Source of the DNA: CAVVKW01 sp963749035
GTDB taxonomy: Bacteria > Verrucomicrobiota > Verrucomicrobiia > Chthoniobacterales > JAATET01
DNA length: 64,000 nt
Direction: 5' to 3'
NCBI GenBank assembly: GCA_963749035.1
Contig: CAVVKW010000004.1
Coordinates: 744,001 to 808,000 of the forward strand
A program made the translations under genes and the position numbers. The first letter of the stretch is position 1, and every line of letters begins with the position of its first letter. Below the pieces are notes generated by a model. The model worked only from the letters and a program-made list of their open reading frames with translations. It did no database searches and was not told where the DNA came from. Of the stretch, positions 16,862 through 25,522 are shown piece after piece.

Positions 16862-18328
16862 CTACGAAGCTGAGCTTCGTTTTCTACGTTGCCAAACGAG
16901 CACGGCGATCAGGAGCGGGAGCACCGCAAACAGCTCACCTTCGGGAACCGCGGTGAAAGAGTAACTGAGACCGTAGGTGTCCGTCGTTGCGACGAGGTCC
17001 GATCCGCCTCGCATGATAACCTGGAGGTCGTAACGAGCGGTCGGGAGGCTGTTTGTATAGAGGTGTTCCACGTTCTCTCCTGCGCTCCGGCTACTAAACA
17101 CGACGCTTTGCGAGTCAACGTTCACCAAAGCCAGATCGAAGTCGCTGATGAGATTCGTTCCGGCGCTGAGGTTGGCGATGCTGTGCCAGGTGATCGTCGC
17201 TGAAAACGTGAACCGGGGACTTTCCGAGACGGCTAAATCGAAATAGTAGTGGTGAGTAGCATCCAGCGATGACGTGACCGTGAGGGAGCGAAGGTCCCAA
17301 CCGTGCAGGGATCCGATCGTCGTCTCGCCAGCGAAAGTGCGGGAGGGATCGATCCCGCCGAGGGACGACGTGTCTGAGAGGGTGGCCGCCTGTTGACCGC
17401 CACTCAGAATGTCGTGTGAGTTCTTCGCGTTGACGAGCCCCGCTCCGAAGGTGTCGTCCAGAGGATCAGTCTCTTCTTGGGTCCAATCTTCCGTTTTCGT
17501 AGCCCCGGTGAGTAGCGTGCTTTTGACGACGCGGCTGTCGGTCGGGTCGCCGGTCGTCTCATTGGCCTGGCCAAGGTCGGCGGCTTGAAGCAGGAGCGCG
17601 GCTATCCCGGAGACGTAGGGGGTTGTGAAACTCGTCGCGCCCCCAGGCGCCACGAGCTGGACGGGAGTAGCGTGGTTCCCGTCGGTCCGGCCAACGGCGA
17701 TCCCGTTGAAACTGGAAGCCGGGGCCGGTGTCGAGTTACCGGCGCCATTGTTGGTTCCGTTGACGAAAAGCGTGCCGAATTCCCGAGCGTAAGCGTCGTA
17801 GAATCGGTTGACTGTCGCCTGGGAGGAGGCACTCCCTCCGAAGATGAAGCTCTGATTGACGACGCGGGAATCGATCGCGACCGGCGTCCACGACGTCCCA
17901 GCTCCCGTCGTCGTTGTCGCTGCGACGACGTCGTTGAAGAAGTAACTCGCCTCGAAATTCTCGATTTTCGTCACGCCCGGCGCAGCTCCGGTCGCCGTGT
18001 CGAAGTAGGCGTTTGCAACGGAGTCGGCGTGGCCCGCCGAGAGGGCACTACTGTAGTCGCGGCCACCGGTTGCATACGTTCCAGAGGCGTCGAAATAGTC
18101 AAAGTCGGCTTCCGGATGCCCCGTTGTGGCCGGATCGACCTGATAGGCGCCGCTCCCGGTTTGGGCCTCGGCGAGTCCAACGGTGACACCGGCACCCGTC
18201 AGCTCCGGATGCTCCGCGCGCAACTCCGTGACGCCGATGTCATCAAGCGGGGCTGAAAAGAGGGGAGACGAGATCGCCAGGACCAGAAGACCGGCGATCC
18301 CGACTCGCAGGGGAGTCGAGGACGTCAT
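16862..18328 (-). CDS. Secreted S8 (subtilisin-like) peptidase with PEP-CTERM-like C-terminus
   Basis: A 488-residue protein with a signal peptide (hydrophobic ~8-25, SPLFSAP). The subtilase landmarks are partly altered. The usual Asp motif reads VTVGLAEAQTG, with Glu54 where Asp is expected. The His motif is SAGHADSVAN (His100), the oxyanion region is FVNGTNNGAG, and the Ser motif is GGATSFTTPYVSG (Ser233). The C-terminus is VPEGE, a hydrophobic stretch and an RRKR tail, the layout of a PEP-CTERM sorting signal with an imperfect motif. It is probably exported and anchored or released by an exosortase system not present here. It is divergent from the methyltransferase by only 22 bp. Confidence 0.78.
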   Translation of the reverse strand: MTSSTPLRVGIAGLLVLAISSPLFSAPLDDIGVTELRAEHPELTGAGVTVGLAEAQTGSGAYQVDPATTGHPEADFDYFDASGTYATGGRDYSSALSAGHADSVANAYFDTATGAAPGVTKIENFEASYFFNDVVAATTTTGAGTSWTPVAIDSRVVNQSFIFGGSASSQATVNRFYDAYAREFGTLFVNGTNNGAGNSTPAPASSFNGIAVGRTDGNHATPVQLVAPGGATSFTTPYVSGIAALLLQAADLGQANETTGDPTDSRVVKSTLLTGATKTEDWTQEETDPLDDTFGAGLVNAKNSHDILSGGQQAATLSDTSSLGGIDPSRTFAGETTIGSLHGWDLRSLTVTSSLDATHHYYFDLAVSESPRFTFSATITWHSIANLSAGTNLISDFDLALVNVDSQSVVFSSRSAGENVEHLYTNSLPTARYDLQVIMRGGSDLVATTDTYGLSYSFTAVPEGELFAVLPLLIAVLVWQRRKRSSAS

Positions 18329-18350
18329 CAGACACTAACTTGGCAGATGA

Positions 18351-19262
18351 TTGCAAAACGCGCGCGATAAAAAATCTGGGCGGGAACTCATCGCAGCATC
18401 GCTGGACGCACCCGAGACCGTCTGCAAAGGTGGGCGCGATTTGAGGATACTGCGTTGGATTGGATTGTTCGTAGGGCTTGCTGTCGTCTGGCGGGTCGTT
18501 TGGTGGTTCAACCCCACGTTCAAAAAGCGGCTAGCCAGGCTGAGTCCTGATCTCACGGAGCGGAATCGAGATTTCTACGAGTTGATCTGGTCGAATACCG
18601 ACTTGGTCGATCCCGAGCGGTTCAATACCTGGCCGCTGGTGCGCGAATTGATCAGTCCGGAGACGAAGACCCTCGAGATCGGTCCAGGGCTGCGACCGCG
18701 GCTGCCGGCGCACGGGACGGTGTTCGTTGATTTGAGTCCGGTCGCGGTCGAACGTTTGAAGCTGGCCGGAGCGGATGCGCGGATCGGGGTCCTGACTGAT
18801 TTGCCGCTGGACGAAGAATTCGACTTGGTGGCGGCTCTCGACGTGCTCGAGCACGTGGAGGATGACGTTCGAGCTCTCTCGGAATTAGGTCGGGTCTTGG
18901 TGGCGGGAGGAATTCTGCTGGTGTCGGTCCCACTATTCCCGGCCGCCTGGACGGATTTCGACGAATTCGTCGGTCATTCTCGGCGATACGAGCTCGACGA
19001 ACTGGTCGGCAAATTGGGGAGTGCCGGCTTCCAAATCGAACGAAGCGCGGGATACGGGATGGCTCCTCGGACGCCGTGGGTTCTCAATCTCGCAACCCGC
19101 TTCCTGACGAGCCGACCATGCGAATCCGCGAAGCAATACGCCCGTTGGCTCGGTCCGCTTGGGATGTGGTGTCAGCGGCCCCTGGTGTTCGCAGAAGGGC
19201 TAGTCGTCGGTGAGCGGGTCGACGAGGTGATCCTGGTTTGTCGGCGGCAACCGGGTCGTTGA
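18351..19262 (+). CDS. Class I SAM-dependent methyltransferase, membrane-anchored
   Basis: A 303-residue protein if started at TTG 18351; an in-frame TTG at 18441 is an alternative. A hydrophobic segment (about 33-52) precedes the methyltransferase domain. SAM-binding motifs are LEIGPGLRPRLP (motif I), VFVDLSP (motif II) and LVAALDVLEHVEDD (motif IV), the last typical of UbiE/type-11 methyltransferases. HSRRYELDEL is common in lipid-linked or polyisoprenoid-associated homologues. The substrate is not evident. The last 63 bases overlap the end of the convergent VTT gene. Confidence 0.82.
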   Translation: MQNARDKKSGRELIAASLDAPETVCKGGRDLRILRWIGLFVGLAVVWRVVWWFNPTFKKRLARLSPDLTERNRDFYELIWSNTDLVDPERFNTWPLVRELISPETKTLEIGPGLRPRLPAHGTVFVDLSPVAVERLKLAGADARIGVLTDLPLDEEFDLVAALDVLEHVEDDVRALSELGRVLVAGGILLVSVPLFPAAWTDFDEFVGHSRRYELDELVGKLGSAGFQIERSAGYGMAPRTPWVLNLATRFLTSRPCESAKQYARWLGPLGMWCQRPLVFAEGLVVGERVDEVILVCRRQPGR

Positions 19263-19970
19263 GGAAGCGGGGTTTCGGAGAAGCCACCAGCTCCAGAGCG
19301 CAAGCCCGCCAAATCCGACGATCCCCGCGACAACCGAAAAAACGAGTGCTCCCGGGAGGGGTGCGCCGGGTTCCCATTCGCTCAATTCCGCGCCGACCCA
19401 GACCGCGAGGACAATCCTCGGGGCCATGCCGATGACCGTGCCGATAAGGAGCGGGACCTGCCGGACGCCGCAGCTGGCGGCGAGGACGTTGCCGAGGGCG
19501 AAGGGAACTTGCGGAGGGAGGCGGGCGAGGCCGACGGCAAGTGCCGACCGAATCCCGGTCGAGTCGATCAGCTTCCTGGCGAGCACGGCGCCCCAGCGGG
19601 AACGATCGACGACGGCGCGAAAGTCTTCGCCAGCCAGGGCGCGCGAAACGCGGAAGCCAACCAAGGTTCCGATCAACACGACGCCGACGGCAACTGGGAA
19701 CCCGAGGGACACGCCATAGAGAAACCCTGCGACCAGGGAGGTAAGGTGCGAGGGAACGAGGGCAAACCCGACAAGGAGGCCAGCAAGGATTCCGAAAACC
19801 GGGAGGGCCCACGGCGAAGCGAGCGGCGAACCGAGGACCGCGTCGGCAGCTCCGCTGAAGCCCAGCAGCACACCGAGTAGCGGGAGCGCGAGAGCGAGCG
19901 CGGCGAGGATCACGATTCGCAGAATTCGCGGGCTTCGAGTGTTCACAGATCGGTCGTTGGACGTCTTCAT
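19200..19970 (-). CDS. TVP38/TMEM64 (VTT/SNARE-associated) family membrane protein
   Basis: A 256-residue integral membrane protein with five to six hydrophobic segments. The central region SLVAGFLYGVSLGFPVAVGVVLIG and the segment VGLARLPPQVPFALGNVLAA correspond to the VTT domain core, with its characteristic re-entrant P-rich element. Proteins of this family are linked to lipid scrambling or transport. ATG 19970 begins ahead of the first helix. It converges on the methyltransferase with a 63-bp overlap of coding ends, and is divergent from dnaE. Confidence 0.85.
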   Translation of the reverse strand: MKTSNDRSVNTRSPRILRIVILAALALALPLLGVLLGFSGAADAVLGSPLASPWALPVFGILAGLLVGFALVPSHLTSLVAGFLYGVSLGFPVAVGVVLIGTLVGFRVSRALAGEDFRAVVDRSRWGAVLARKLIDSTGIRSALAVGLARLPPQVPFALGNVLAASCGVRQVPLLIGTVIGMAPRIVLAVWVGAELSEWEPGAPLPGALVFSVVAGIVGFGGLALWSWWLLRNPASSTTRLPPTNQDHLVDPLTDD

Positions 19971-20080
19971 TTGGACGGAGAATGCGCCGGACGGCCAGAG
20001 GTTTACGTATCGTGGCGACACGAAGGACCGATTATCGAGGCGGACTTGCGCGGAATCTGGGTGAAGATAGACTTCGCGGC

Positions 20081-23000
20081 GTGAGCCAAACGCCATTCGT
20101 CCACCTTCACCTGCACACCCAATATTCGATGCTCGACGGGGCGGTGCGGATCCCGGAGTTGATGAAACGGGCGACCGAATACGGCATGCCGGCCGTCGCG
20201 ATGACCGATCACGGAAATCTCTTCGGCGCGGTCGATTTTTTCCAAGCCGGGCGCAAGGCAGGAGTCAAACCGATCATTGGCTGTGAAGTTTACGTCGCGC
20301 CGGGTTCGATGCACGAGAAGAAGGCGAGTTCCGGCAAAGACGCCGCTTATCACTTCACGTTGCTGGCGGAGAATGACGCGGGCTATCGGAACCTCGTGAA
20401 GCTCGTCAGTCTCGCGCACCTCGAAGGATTCTACTACAAACCGCGCGTCGACCATGACCTGATGGCGAAGCACTCGGAGGGTTTGATCGCGCTCAGCGGC
20501 TGCTTGAAGGGGGAGTTGAACATGCACCTCCGCGGCGGCCAGCCGGAGCGGGCAATGGAGACGGCCGGGAAATACCGGGAGATCTTCGGCCAAGACAACT
20601 TTTTCATCGAACTGCACGACCACGGCATCGATGCGCAGCGCGAGACGATGCCGGGCCTGCTGAACATCGCGAAAGAGCTGGATCTCGGCCTCGTCGCGGC
20701 GAACGACGTGCACTTCCTCGACCGCGCTCACCACGAGGCGCACGACGTGATGATTTGCATCGGGACGGGATCGATGGTTCACGACGAGAAGCGGATGCGA
20801 TACGTGCCGGAGCTGTATTTCAAAACCGGTGACGAGATGGCCGCGCTGTTTCCGGATCATCCCGACGCCATTTCGAACACGCTGCGAATCGCGGAGCGCT
20901 GCGAGGTTGATTTCGATTTCAAGTCGACGAAATACCCGGCCTACGAGCCGCCGCCGGGGAAAGAACGCTCGGCCTACCTGCGGGAGCTGTGCTTTGCCGG
21001 ATTACAGGAGCGTTACGGCGAGCGGGCGGAGGAGAATCCGGAGCTCCTCGAGCGACTCGAATACGAGCTCGGGATCATCGAAAAAACCGGGTTCGTCAGC
21101 TATTTCCTGATCGTCTGGGATTTCATCAACTACGCGAGGGAGCAGCGGATCCCGGTCGGGCCGGGTCGCGGGTCGGCGGCCGGCTCGTTGATTGCCTACG
21201 CTCTGAAAATTACGGACCTCGATCCGTTGCGCTACGGGCTGATTTTCGAACGTTTTCTGAATCCCGAGCGAATCTCGCCGCCGGACATCGACATTGATTT
21301 CTGCATGACGCGGCGAGGTGAGGTGATCGAATACGTGCGTCAGAAATACGGGGAACGTGCGGTCTCCCAGATCGTCACCTTCGGCACGCTCGGCGCGAAG
21401 AGTGTCGTGCGGGACGTGGCGCGGGTGATGGGGATGAGCTACGGAGACGGCGATCGCTTGGCAAAATTGGTCCCGACCGAGCTGAACATCACTCTGGCAA
21501 AGGCGGAGGAGATGAATCCCGAGTTGAAGGCTGCGATCGAGAACGAACCGGCGACGCGCCAATTGTGGGATTACGCGACGGTGCTGGAGGGATTAAACCG
21601 TGGAACCGGGATTCACGCGGCGGGTGTCGTGATCGGGGACCGCCCGCTCGACGAATACATTCCGCTTTGTCGCGGGAAGGACGAGGAAGTCGTCACCCAA
21701 TACTCGATGTCTCCGCTCACGGACCTCGGAATGTTGAAGATGGACTTCCTCGGTCTGAAAACGCTGACGGTGATTCACGACGCCATCGAGCTGATCCACG
21801 AGCTGGAGCCGGATTTCGATCTGGGTCAGATCCCGATGGACGACCAGGAGGCGTTCGACGTTCTGAACCGGGGGGAAACGGTCGGCGTTTTCCAGTTGGA
21901 AGGCGGCGGGATCACGGGGTGCTGCAAGCGCTTCGACGTCGGATCGATCGACGACATCATCGCGATCCTGGCGTTGTATCGACCGGGACCGATGCAGTTT
22001 ATTCCAGATTACATCGAGCGGAAGAAGGGGCTGAAGGAGACAAAATACGCGCATCCGTTGCTCGAGCAGGTGGCGGGCGAGACGTATGGCATCATGATCT
22101 ACCAGGAGCAGGTGCAGCGGGCGGCGAACGTGCTCGCGGGGTATTCGCTCGGACAGGCCGATTTGCTTCGGCGGGCGATGGGGAAAAAGGACGCTGCGAA
22201 GATGGCGGCGGAACGCGTGACTTTCGTCGAAGGCTGCGAGCGGGTGAACGGGATTACCGCGCCGGTGGCGAACGCGATCTTTGGATTGCTGGAGAAATTC
22301 GCCGAATACGGTTTCAACAAATCGCACTCCGCGGCCTACGGGTTGATCAGTTATCAGACCGCCTACTTGAAGGCGCACTTTCCGGTCGAATTCATGTGCG
22401 GACTGATGAGCAACGACGCGGACAACACCGACAAGATCGCGACGCTGATCGCGGAGTGTCAGCGCATGAACATCGCGATCCTGCCGCCGGACGTGAACGA
22501 GAGTCAGCTCAAGTTCGCTCCGGTGCGGGGAGGGAAGACGGCGGCGGTGCGATTTGGATTGGCGGCGATCAAGAACGTCGGCGCGGGCGCGATGGAGAAC
22601 GCGATCGCGGATCGACAAGAGAACGGTCCGTTCAAGTCGATCGAGGATTTCTGTGCACGCTTGGATTCGCGGACGGTGAACAAAAAGATCGTCGAGTCTC
22701 TCGCGAAGTGCGGGGCGTTCGATTCGTTCGATTCCAATCGCGCCCGCGTCTTTGCCCAGATCGAGGACGCGATGGCGGCGGCGGCTTCGGTGCAGCGGGA
22801 CCGCGCGAGCGGTCAGGTTTCGATGTTCGACGTCTTTGGGGAGGACGCTGAATCGGACGCCGGCGGCGGCGGACGGAATCAGGACGTGGAGCCGTGGCTG
22901 CCGCTCGAGACGCTCGGCTTCGAGAAGGAGCTGCTAGGGTTTTACGTCACCGGGCATCCGCTCGACACTTACGCGGGGGTTTTCGACAGCGCGAAATACA

Positions 23001-23506
23001 CGGCGATCGCGACGGCGAAGGAAACCGAGGAATCGGCGTCGCTGAAGGTGGCCGGCATGATCGTCTCGGTGGAAAAGAAATTCACGCGGAAGGACAACAA
23101 GCCGTTTGCCGTGATCGTCGTGGAGGATTTCACCGGATCGCTGGAGATGATCGCTTGGGACGAGGCAGCTTCGAAGAACGCCGAGCTGCTCGTGCCCGGG
23201 GCGGCCGTCGGCGTTTCTCTGCGAGTGAGTCGGCGGGACGATGAGATCCGCGCCAACGCGAATTCGTTCACCGCGCTGAAAGCGAAGGCGTCGCGGAAGC
23301 CGGTCGAGTTGCGGTTCGATCTGGGCAAAGTCAGCGAGGCCGACCTGGAGCGGATCGGCGACGTCGTGCGGAAATTTCCTGGGAAACGCCCGGTGGTGCT
23401 GGATCTCGTCACCGGAGCTGACATTGTGCGCCTGAGGGCGGGGGAGGAGTTCGTCGTCGGTGACGAGCGGGCGCTGCGCGAAGAGCTCGGGGAACTGCTG
23501 GGCTAG
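20081..23506 (+). CDS. dnaE: DNA polymerase III alpha subunit
   Basis: Replicative DNA polymerase of 1141 residues. The N-terminal PHP domain starts at once (FVHLHLHTQYSMLDG), which sets the GTG start at 20081. The catalytic palm carries PDIDIDF with Asp402 and Asp404, and the GPGRGSAAGSL loop lies before it. The helix-hairpin-helix and OB (tRNA anticodon-like) domains follow; the OB fold covers about 985-1070 (VAGMIVSVEKK, VIVVEDFTGSLEMIAWD). The TAG stop (23504-23506) is part of the CTAG target duplication of the adjacent insertion sequence, so the protein is unchanged by the insertion. Confidence 0.97.
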   Translation: MSQTPFVHLHLHTQYSMLDGAVRIPELMKRATEYGMPAVAMTDHGNLFGAVDFFQAGRKAGVKPIIGCEVYVAPGSMHEKKASSGKDAAYHFTLLAENDAGYRNLVKLVSLAHLEGFYYKPRVDHDLMAKHSEGLIALSGCLKGELNMHLRGGQPERAMETAGKYREIFGQDNFFIELHDHGIDAQRETMPGLLNIAKELDLGLVAANDVHFLDRAHHEAHDVMICIGTGSMVHDEKRMRYVPELYFKTGDEMAALFPDHPDAISNTLRIAERCEVDFDFKSTKYPAYEPPPGKERSAYLRELCFAGLQERYGERAEENPELLERLEYELGIIEKTGFVSYFLIVWDFINYAREQRIPVGPGRGSAAGSLIAYALKITDLDPLRYGLIFERFLNPERISPPDIDIDFCMTRRGEVIEYVRQKYGERAVSQIVTFGTLGAKSVVRDVARVMGMSYGDGDRLAKLVPTELNITLAKAEEMNPELKAAIENEPATRQLWDYATVLEGLNRGTGIHAAGVVIGDRPLDEYIPLCRGKDEEVVTQYSMSPLTDLGMLKMDFLGLKTLTVIHDAIELIHELEPDFDLGQIPMDDQEAFDVLNRGETVGVFQLEGGGITGCCKRFDVGSIDDIIAILALYRPGPMQFIPDYIERKKGLKETKYAHPLLEQVAGETYGIMIYQEQVQRAANVLAGYSLGQADLLRRAMGKKDAAKMAAERVTFVEGCERVNGITAPVANAIFGLLEKFAEYGFNKSHSAAYGLISYQTAYLKAHFPVEFMCGLMSNDADNTDKIATLIAECQRMNIAILPPDVNESQLKFAPVRGGKTAAVRFGLAAIKNVGAGAMENAIADRQENGPFKSIEDFCARLDSRTVNKKIVESLAKCGAFDSFDSNRARVFAQIEDAMAAAASVQRDRASGQVSMFDVFGEDAESDAGGGGRNQDVEPWLPLETLGFEKELLGFYVTGHPLDTYAGVFDSAKYTAIATAKETEESASLKVAGMIVSVEKKFTRKDNKPFAVIVVEDFTGSLEMIAWDEAASKNAELLVPGAAVGVSLRVSRRDDEIRANANSFTALKAKASRKPVELRFDLGKVSEADLERIGDVVRKFPGKRPVVLDLVTGADIVRLRAGEEFVVGDERALREELGELLG
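23503..23506. repeat. Left target-site duplication CTAG
   Basis: CTAG here and at 25089-25092 flank the insertion sequence. The left copy contains the dnaE stop codon TAG. Confidence 0.75.
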
Positions 23507-23675
23507 CCCGGATATTTCACCGGAGGTGAGTAAGGGCGTGAGGACTGCTGAAGATTAAAGAAAAACGGCGGGCTGGGAGTGGGAAAAGGTGGGATATGTG
23601 GGTGCTCGCCAAGCCAAGAGACATTCCCCCCAACCCCCGTTGTTTTGCTGGTGCCGGGGACAGCACCTCGGAGGC

Positions 23676-24989
23676 TCAGGCCGAGCTGAGGCGAGTCAGC
23701 AACTTGGTGAAGAGTTCCTGGTAAGGATAGGCGCTGGAGAAAAAGAGGCGGATACGACGGGTGTTGCGCAGGATGACGGTGCCGATTTTGAAGATCTTGA
23801 GCCGGATGGTGGAGGCTTGGGCGCGGGCCAGTTCGGTGCCGACCAGCCCGACGCGGCGAATGGTCTCGACGAGCACGTAAGCGGCGCTGGAAAGCAGGAG
23901 TCGGAATTGGTTTACCCACCATCGCGAAGCGCTGGTTCTGTCAGCGAAGAGTCCGAGTTGCTGCTCTTTGATCCGATTTTCCATCTCGCCACGAGCGCAG
24001 TAGATCTTGTCATAGAGCTCCCGTGCATCGCCTTTGAGACTGGTCACGACGAAGCGTGGATTAGGTCCTTTGACAGCATGCTCGGCTTTGAGAATGACCC
24101 GGCGTTCCCGGTCCCAGCTCTTGGCTGCGTAGTCGATCCAGGCAAAATGTCGTTGCTTCTGCTGGCTCTCTTGGAAGTCTGCGGCGGCCCTCTCCATGAT
24201 CGGCTTGGCTTGGGCAAGTAAACGCGAGTTTTTGGCCTGACCCACGATGTAATCCACGCCGTTACGCTCGCACCAACGCAGCATCTTCCAGCGGCAAAAC
24301 CCCGAGTCTCCTCGAAAGATGATCTTCACCTCCGGCCAAGTCTCGCGCAGAGCTTTGGTCAGCAATTTCAAAATCGCCCAAGCGTGGCGCGCCCCATCGA
24401 TGTTACTGGGGCGAAGGTAACTCACCAACAGCTGCTCGCCGCAAAAGACGTAAAGGGGCAGGAAACACCAGTCCCCGTAATAGGCATGAAAGGCCCGCCC
24501 ACTTTGCAGCCCATGGACCCGGTCGTCGGTCGCATCGAAATCCAGGATCAGTTCGCTGGGGGCACTCGCAAAACTCTTCACAAAGCTATCGACGAGCACC
24601 CCAGACATCGCCCAAGCCGTCTGCCGATCCGCCCGCTTCTCCAAACGACAAAGCGTGGGACTACTGGCCAACTCGTCGCCTCGTTCGACCGCGCTCTGCC
24701 ACACCGGATCACGACGCAAACTGTCATGGTCGTTAAGGTCCTCGTATCCCATCGCCAGCCCGTAAACCCGCTGCCGCAGCAGATCAATCTGGGCGTGCGT
24801 GATTTGGTCCCCATCCCGGGGATCCTCGATCACCGCGTCCAACCCTTCCAACAAACCGATCCGCCGATCCGCTTCGCGCAACACCATCACTCCGCCGTCG
24901 CTGGAAATGTCCCCTCCGCTAAATCTCCCTTCGATTTTGCGCCGATCAAAGCTTGGAAAGCTGATCTGCTCTGCGTTACATTTTGGCAT
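23676..24989 (-). CDS. IS1380-family transposase
   Basis: A 437-residue DDE transposase. It carries GRFSGGDISSDGGVMVLREAD near the N-terminus and the catalytic block LILDFDATDDRVHG, both characteristic of IS1380 transposases. The second Asp lies in IIFRGDSGFCRWKML, and a C-terminal Glu in ARGEMENRIKEQQLGL. The frame is intact from ATG 24989 to the stop at 23676. A good AAAGGA ribosome site lies 9 nt upstream of the ATG and is partly covered by an inverted repeat. Confidence 0.93.
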   Translation of the reverse strand: MPKCNAEQISFPSFDRRKIEGRFSGGDISSDGGVMVLREADRRIGLLEGLDAVIEDPRDGDQITHAQIDLLRQRVYGLAMGYEDLNDHDSLRRDPVWQSAVERGDELASSPTLCRLEKRADRQTAWAMSGVLVDSFVKSFASAPSELILDFDATDDRVHGLQSGRAFHAYYGDWCFLPLYVFCGEQLLVSYLRPSNIDGARHAWAILKLLTKALRETWPEVKIIFRGDSGFCRWKMLRWCERNGVDYIVGQAKNSRLLAQAKPIMERAAADFQESQQKQRHFAWIDYAAKSWDRERRVILKAEHAVKGPNPRFVVTSLKGDARELYDKIYCARGEMENRIKEQQLGLFADRTSASRWWVNQFRLLLSSAAYVLVETIRRVGLVGTELARAQASTIRLKIFKIGTVILRNTRRIRLFFSSAYPYQELFTKLLTRLSSA

Positions 24990-25060
24990 TGGCGAAGTTC
25001 CTTTGGATTGATGTCATAACACCAACAATCCTAGCGGTTTATCCGCTGAACTTCGCCAAT
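24988..25060 (-). promoter_or_regulatory. Inverted repeat able to sequester the transposase start codon
   Basis: A perfect 13-bp inverted repeat (24988-25000 and 25048-25060) overlaps the transposase start codon and part of its ribosome site. A smaller AGCGG/CCGCT hairpin (25033-25047) lies just inside the outer arm. Only an RNA that begins outside the element contains both arms. Confidence 0.6.
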
Positions 25061-25088
25061 TTTATGCCCAAATGGTGAAATATCCGGG

Positions 25089-25092
25089 CTAG
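25089..25092. repeat. Right target-site duplication CTAG
   Basis: This is the partner of the CTAG at 23503-23506. Removing the element and one copy restores a continuous dnaE end. Confidence 0.75.
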
Positions 25093-25123
25093 CTCGATCC
25101 GGCGGCGGGATCTGAGATGGATC

Positions 25124-25147
25124 ACGCGAAGGCGCGAAGACGCGAAG
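25124..25147. repeat. Octanucleotide tandem repeat (NCGCGAAG)
   Basis: Three consecutive 8-mers, ACGCGAAG, GCGCGAAG and ACGCGAAG, lie between the insertion sequence and cutA. A related array on the opposite strand is at 61978-62009. Confidence 0.7.
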
Positions 25148-25189
25148 AAAATGCAAAAACCAAGGCGCTGGGCAGGGTGGTTCGATCTG

Positions 25190-25522
25190 CTATCTGGTGC
25201 AGTCCTTGACCCACGCGGCGTAGGTCTCGCTGGCGGTGGCGTCGAGACGAAGGATCTCGGGTGAGTCGTAAGGATGCAGCTCCGCGAGTCGCTCGGCGGT
25301 CTCCGCTGCCCGGTCGGTGCTGGACTTGAAAAGAACGAACAACTCAGTCGTGTCCTGAATCGCGTCGTCCCAGACGTAGATCGATCTCGCGCCGCGCAGC
25401 AACGTGCCGCACGCAATCAGTCCCTCGGCGAGGAGTGTCCGGATAACGGCCGTCGCATCTTCCTCCTTCTCGAAGGTCGAGAGAATCAGGGCGATCAAGG
25501 GATCTTCAGGCGGCAACGGCAT
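25190..25522 (-). CDS. cutA: Divalent-cation tolerance protein CutA
   Basis: A 110-residue small trimeric protein of the CutA1 family, with PII-like fold. Recognisable segments are LILSTFEKEEDATAVIRTLL, IACGTLL, SIYVWDDAIQDTTE and the conserved LHPYDSPEIL. Its precise role, beyond an old link to copper tolerance, is uncertain. ATG 25522 lies inside the end of mnmA (17-bp overlap), indicating translational coupling. Its transcript would run toward the insertion sequence. Confidence 0.92.
   Translation of the reverse strand: MPLPPEDPLIALILSTFEKEEDATAVIRTLLAEGLIACGTLLRGARSIYVWDDAIQDTTELFVLFKSSTDRAAETAERLAELHPYDSPEILRLDATASETYAAWVKDCTR

Larger units (their letters stand above)
23507..25088. mobile_element. 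IS1380-family insertion sequence, complete (1582 bp)
   Basis: The element is bounded by perfect 15-bp terminal inverted repeats, CCCGGATATTTCACC at 23507-23521 and its complement at 25074-25088, and flanked by a CTAG duplication (19 bp identical if that palindrome is counted). It holds one intact transposase gene on the minus strand. Length, terminal bases and a 4-bp duplication fit IS1380. Both ends and the reading frame are intact, suggesting a recent and possibly active copy. Confidence 0.92.

Noticed and set aside
21565..22851. 428-codon plus-strand frame inside dnaE
   Set aside because: An alternate frame of dnaE with Arg/Gly-rich composition. The dnaE frame is continuous and fully conserved in motif order.
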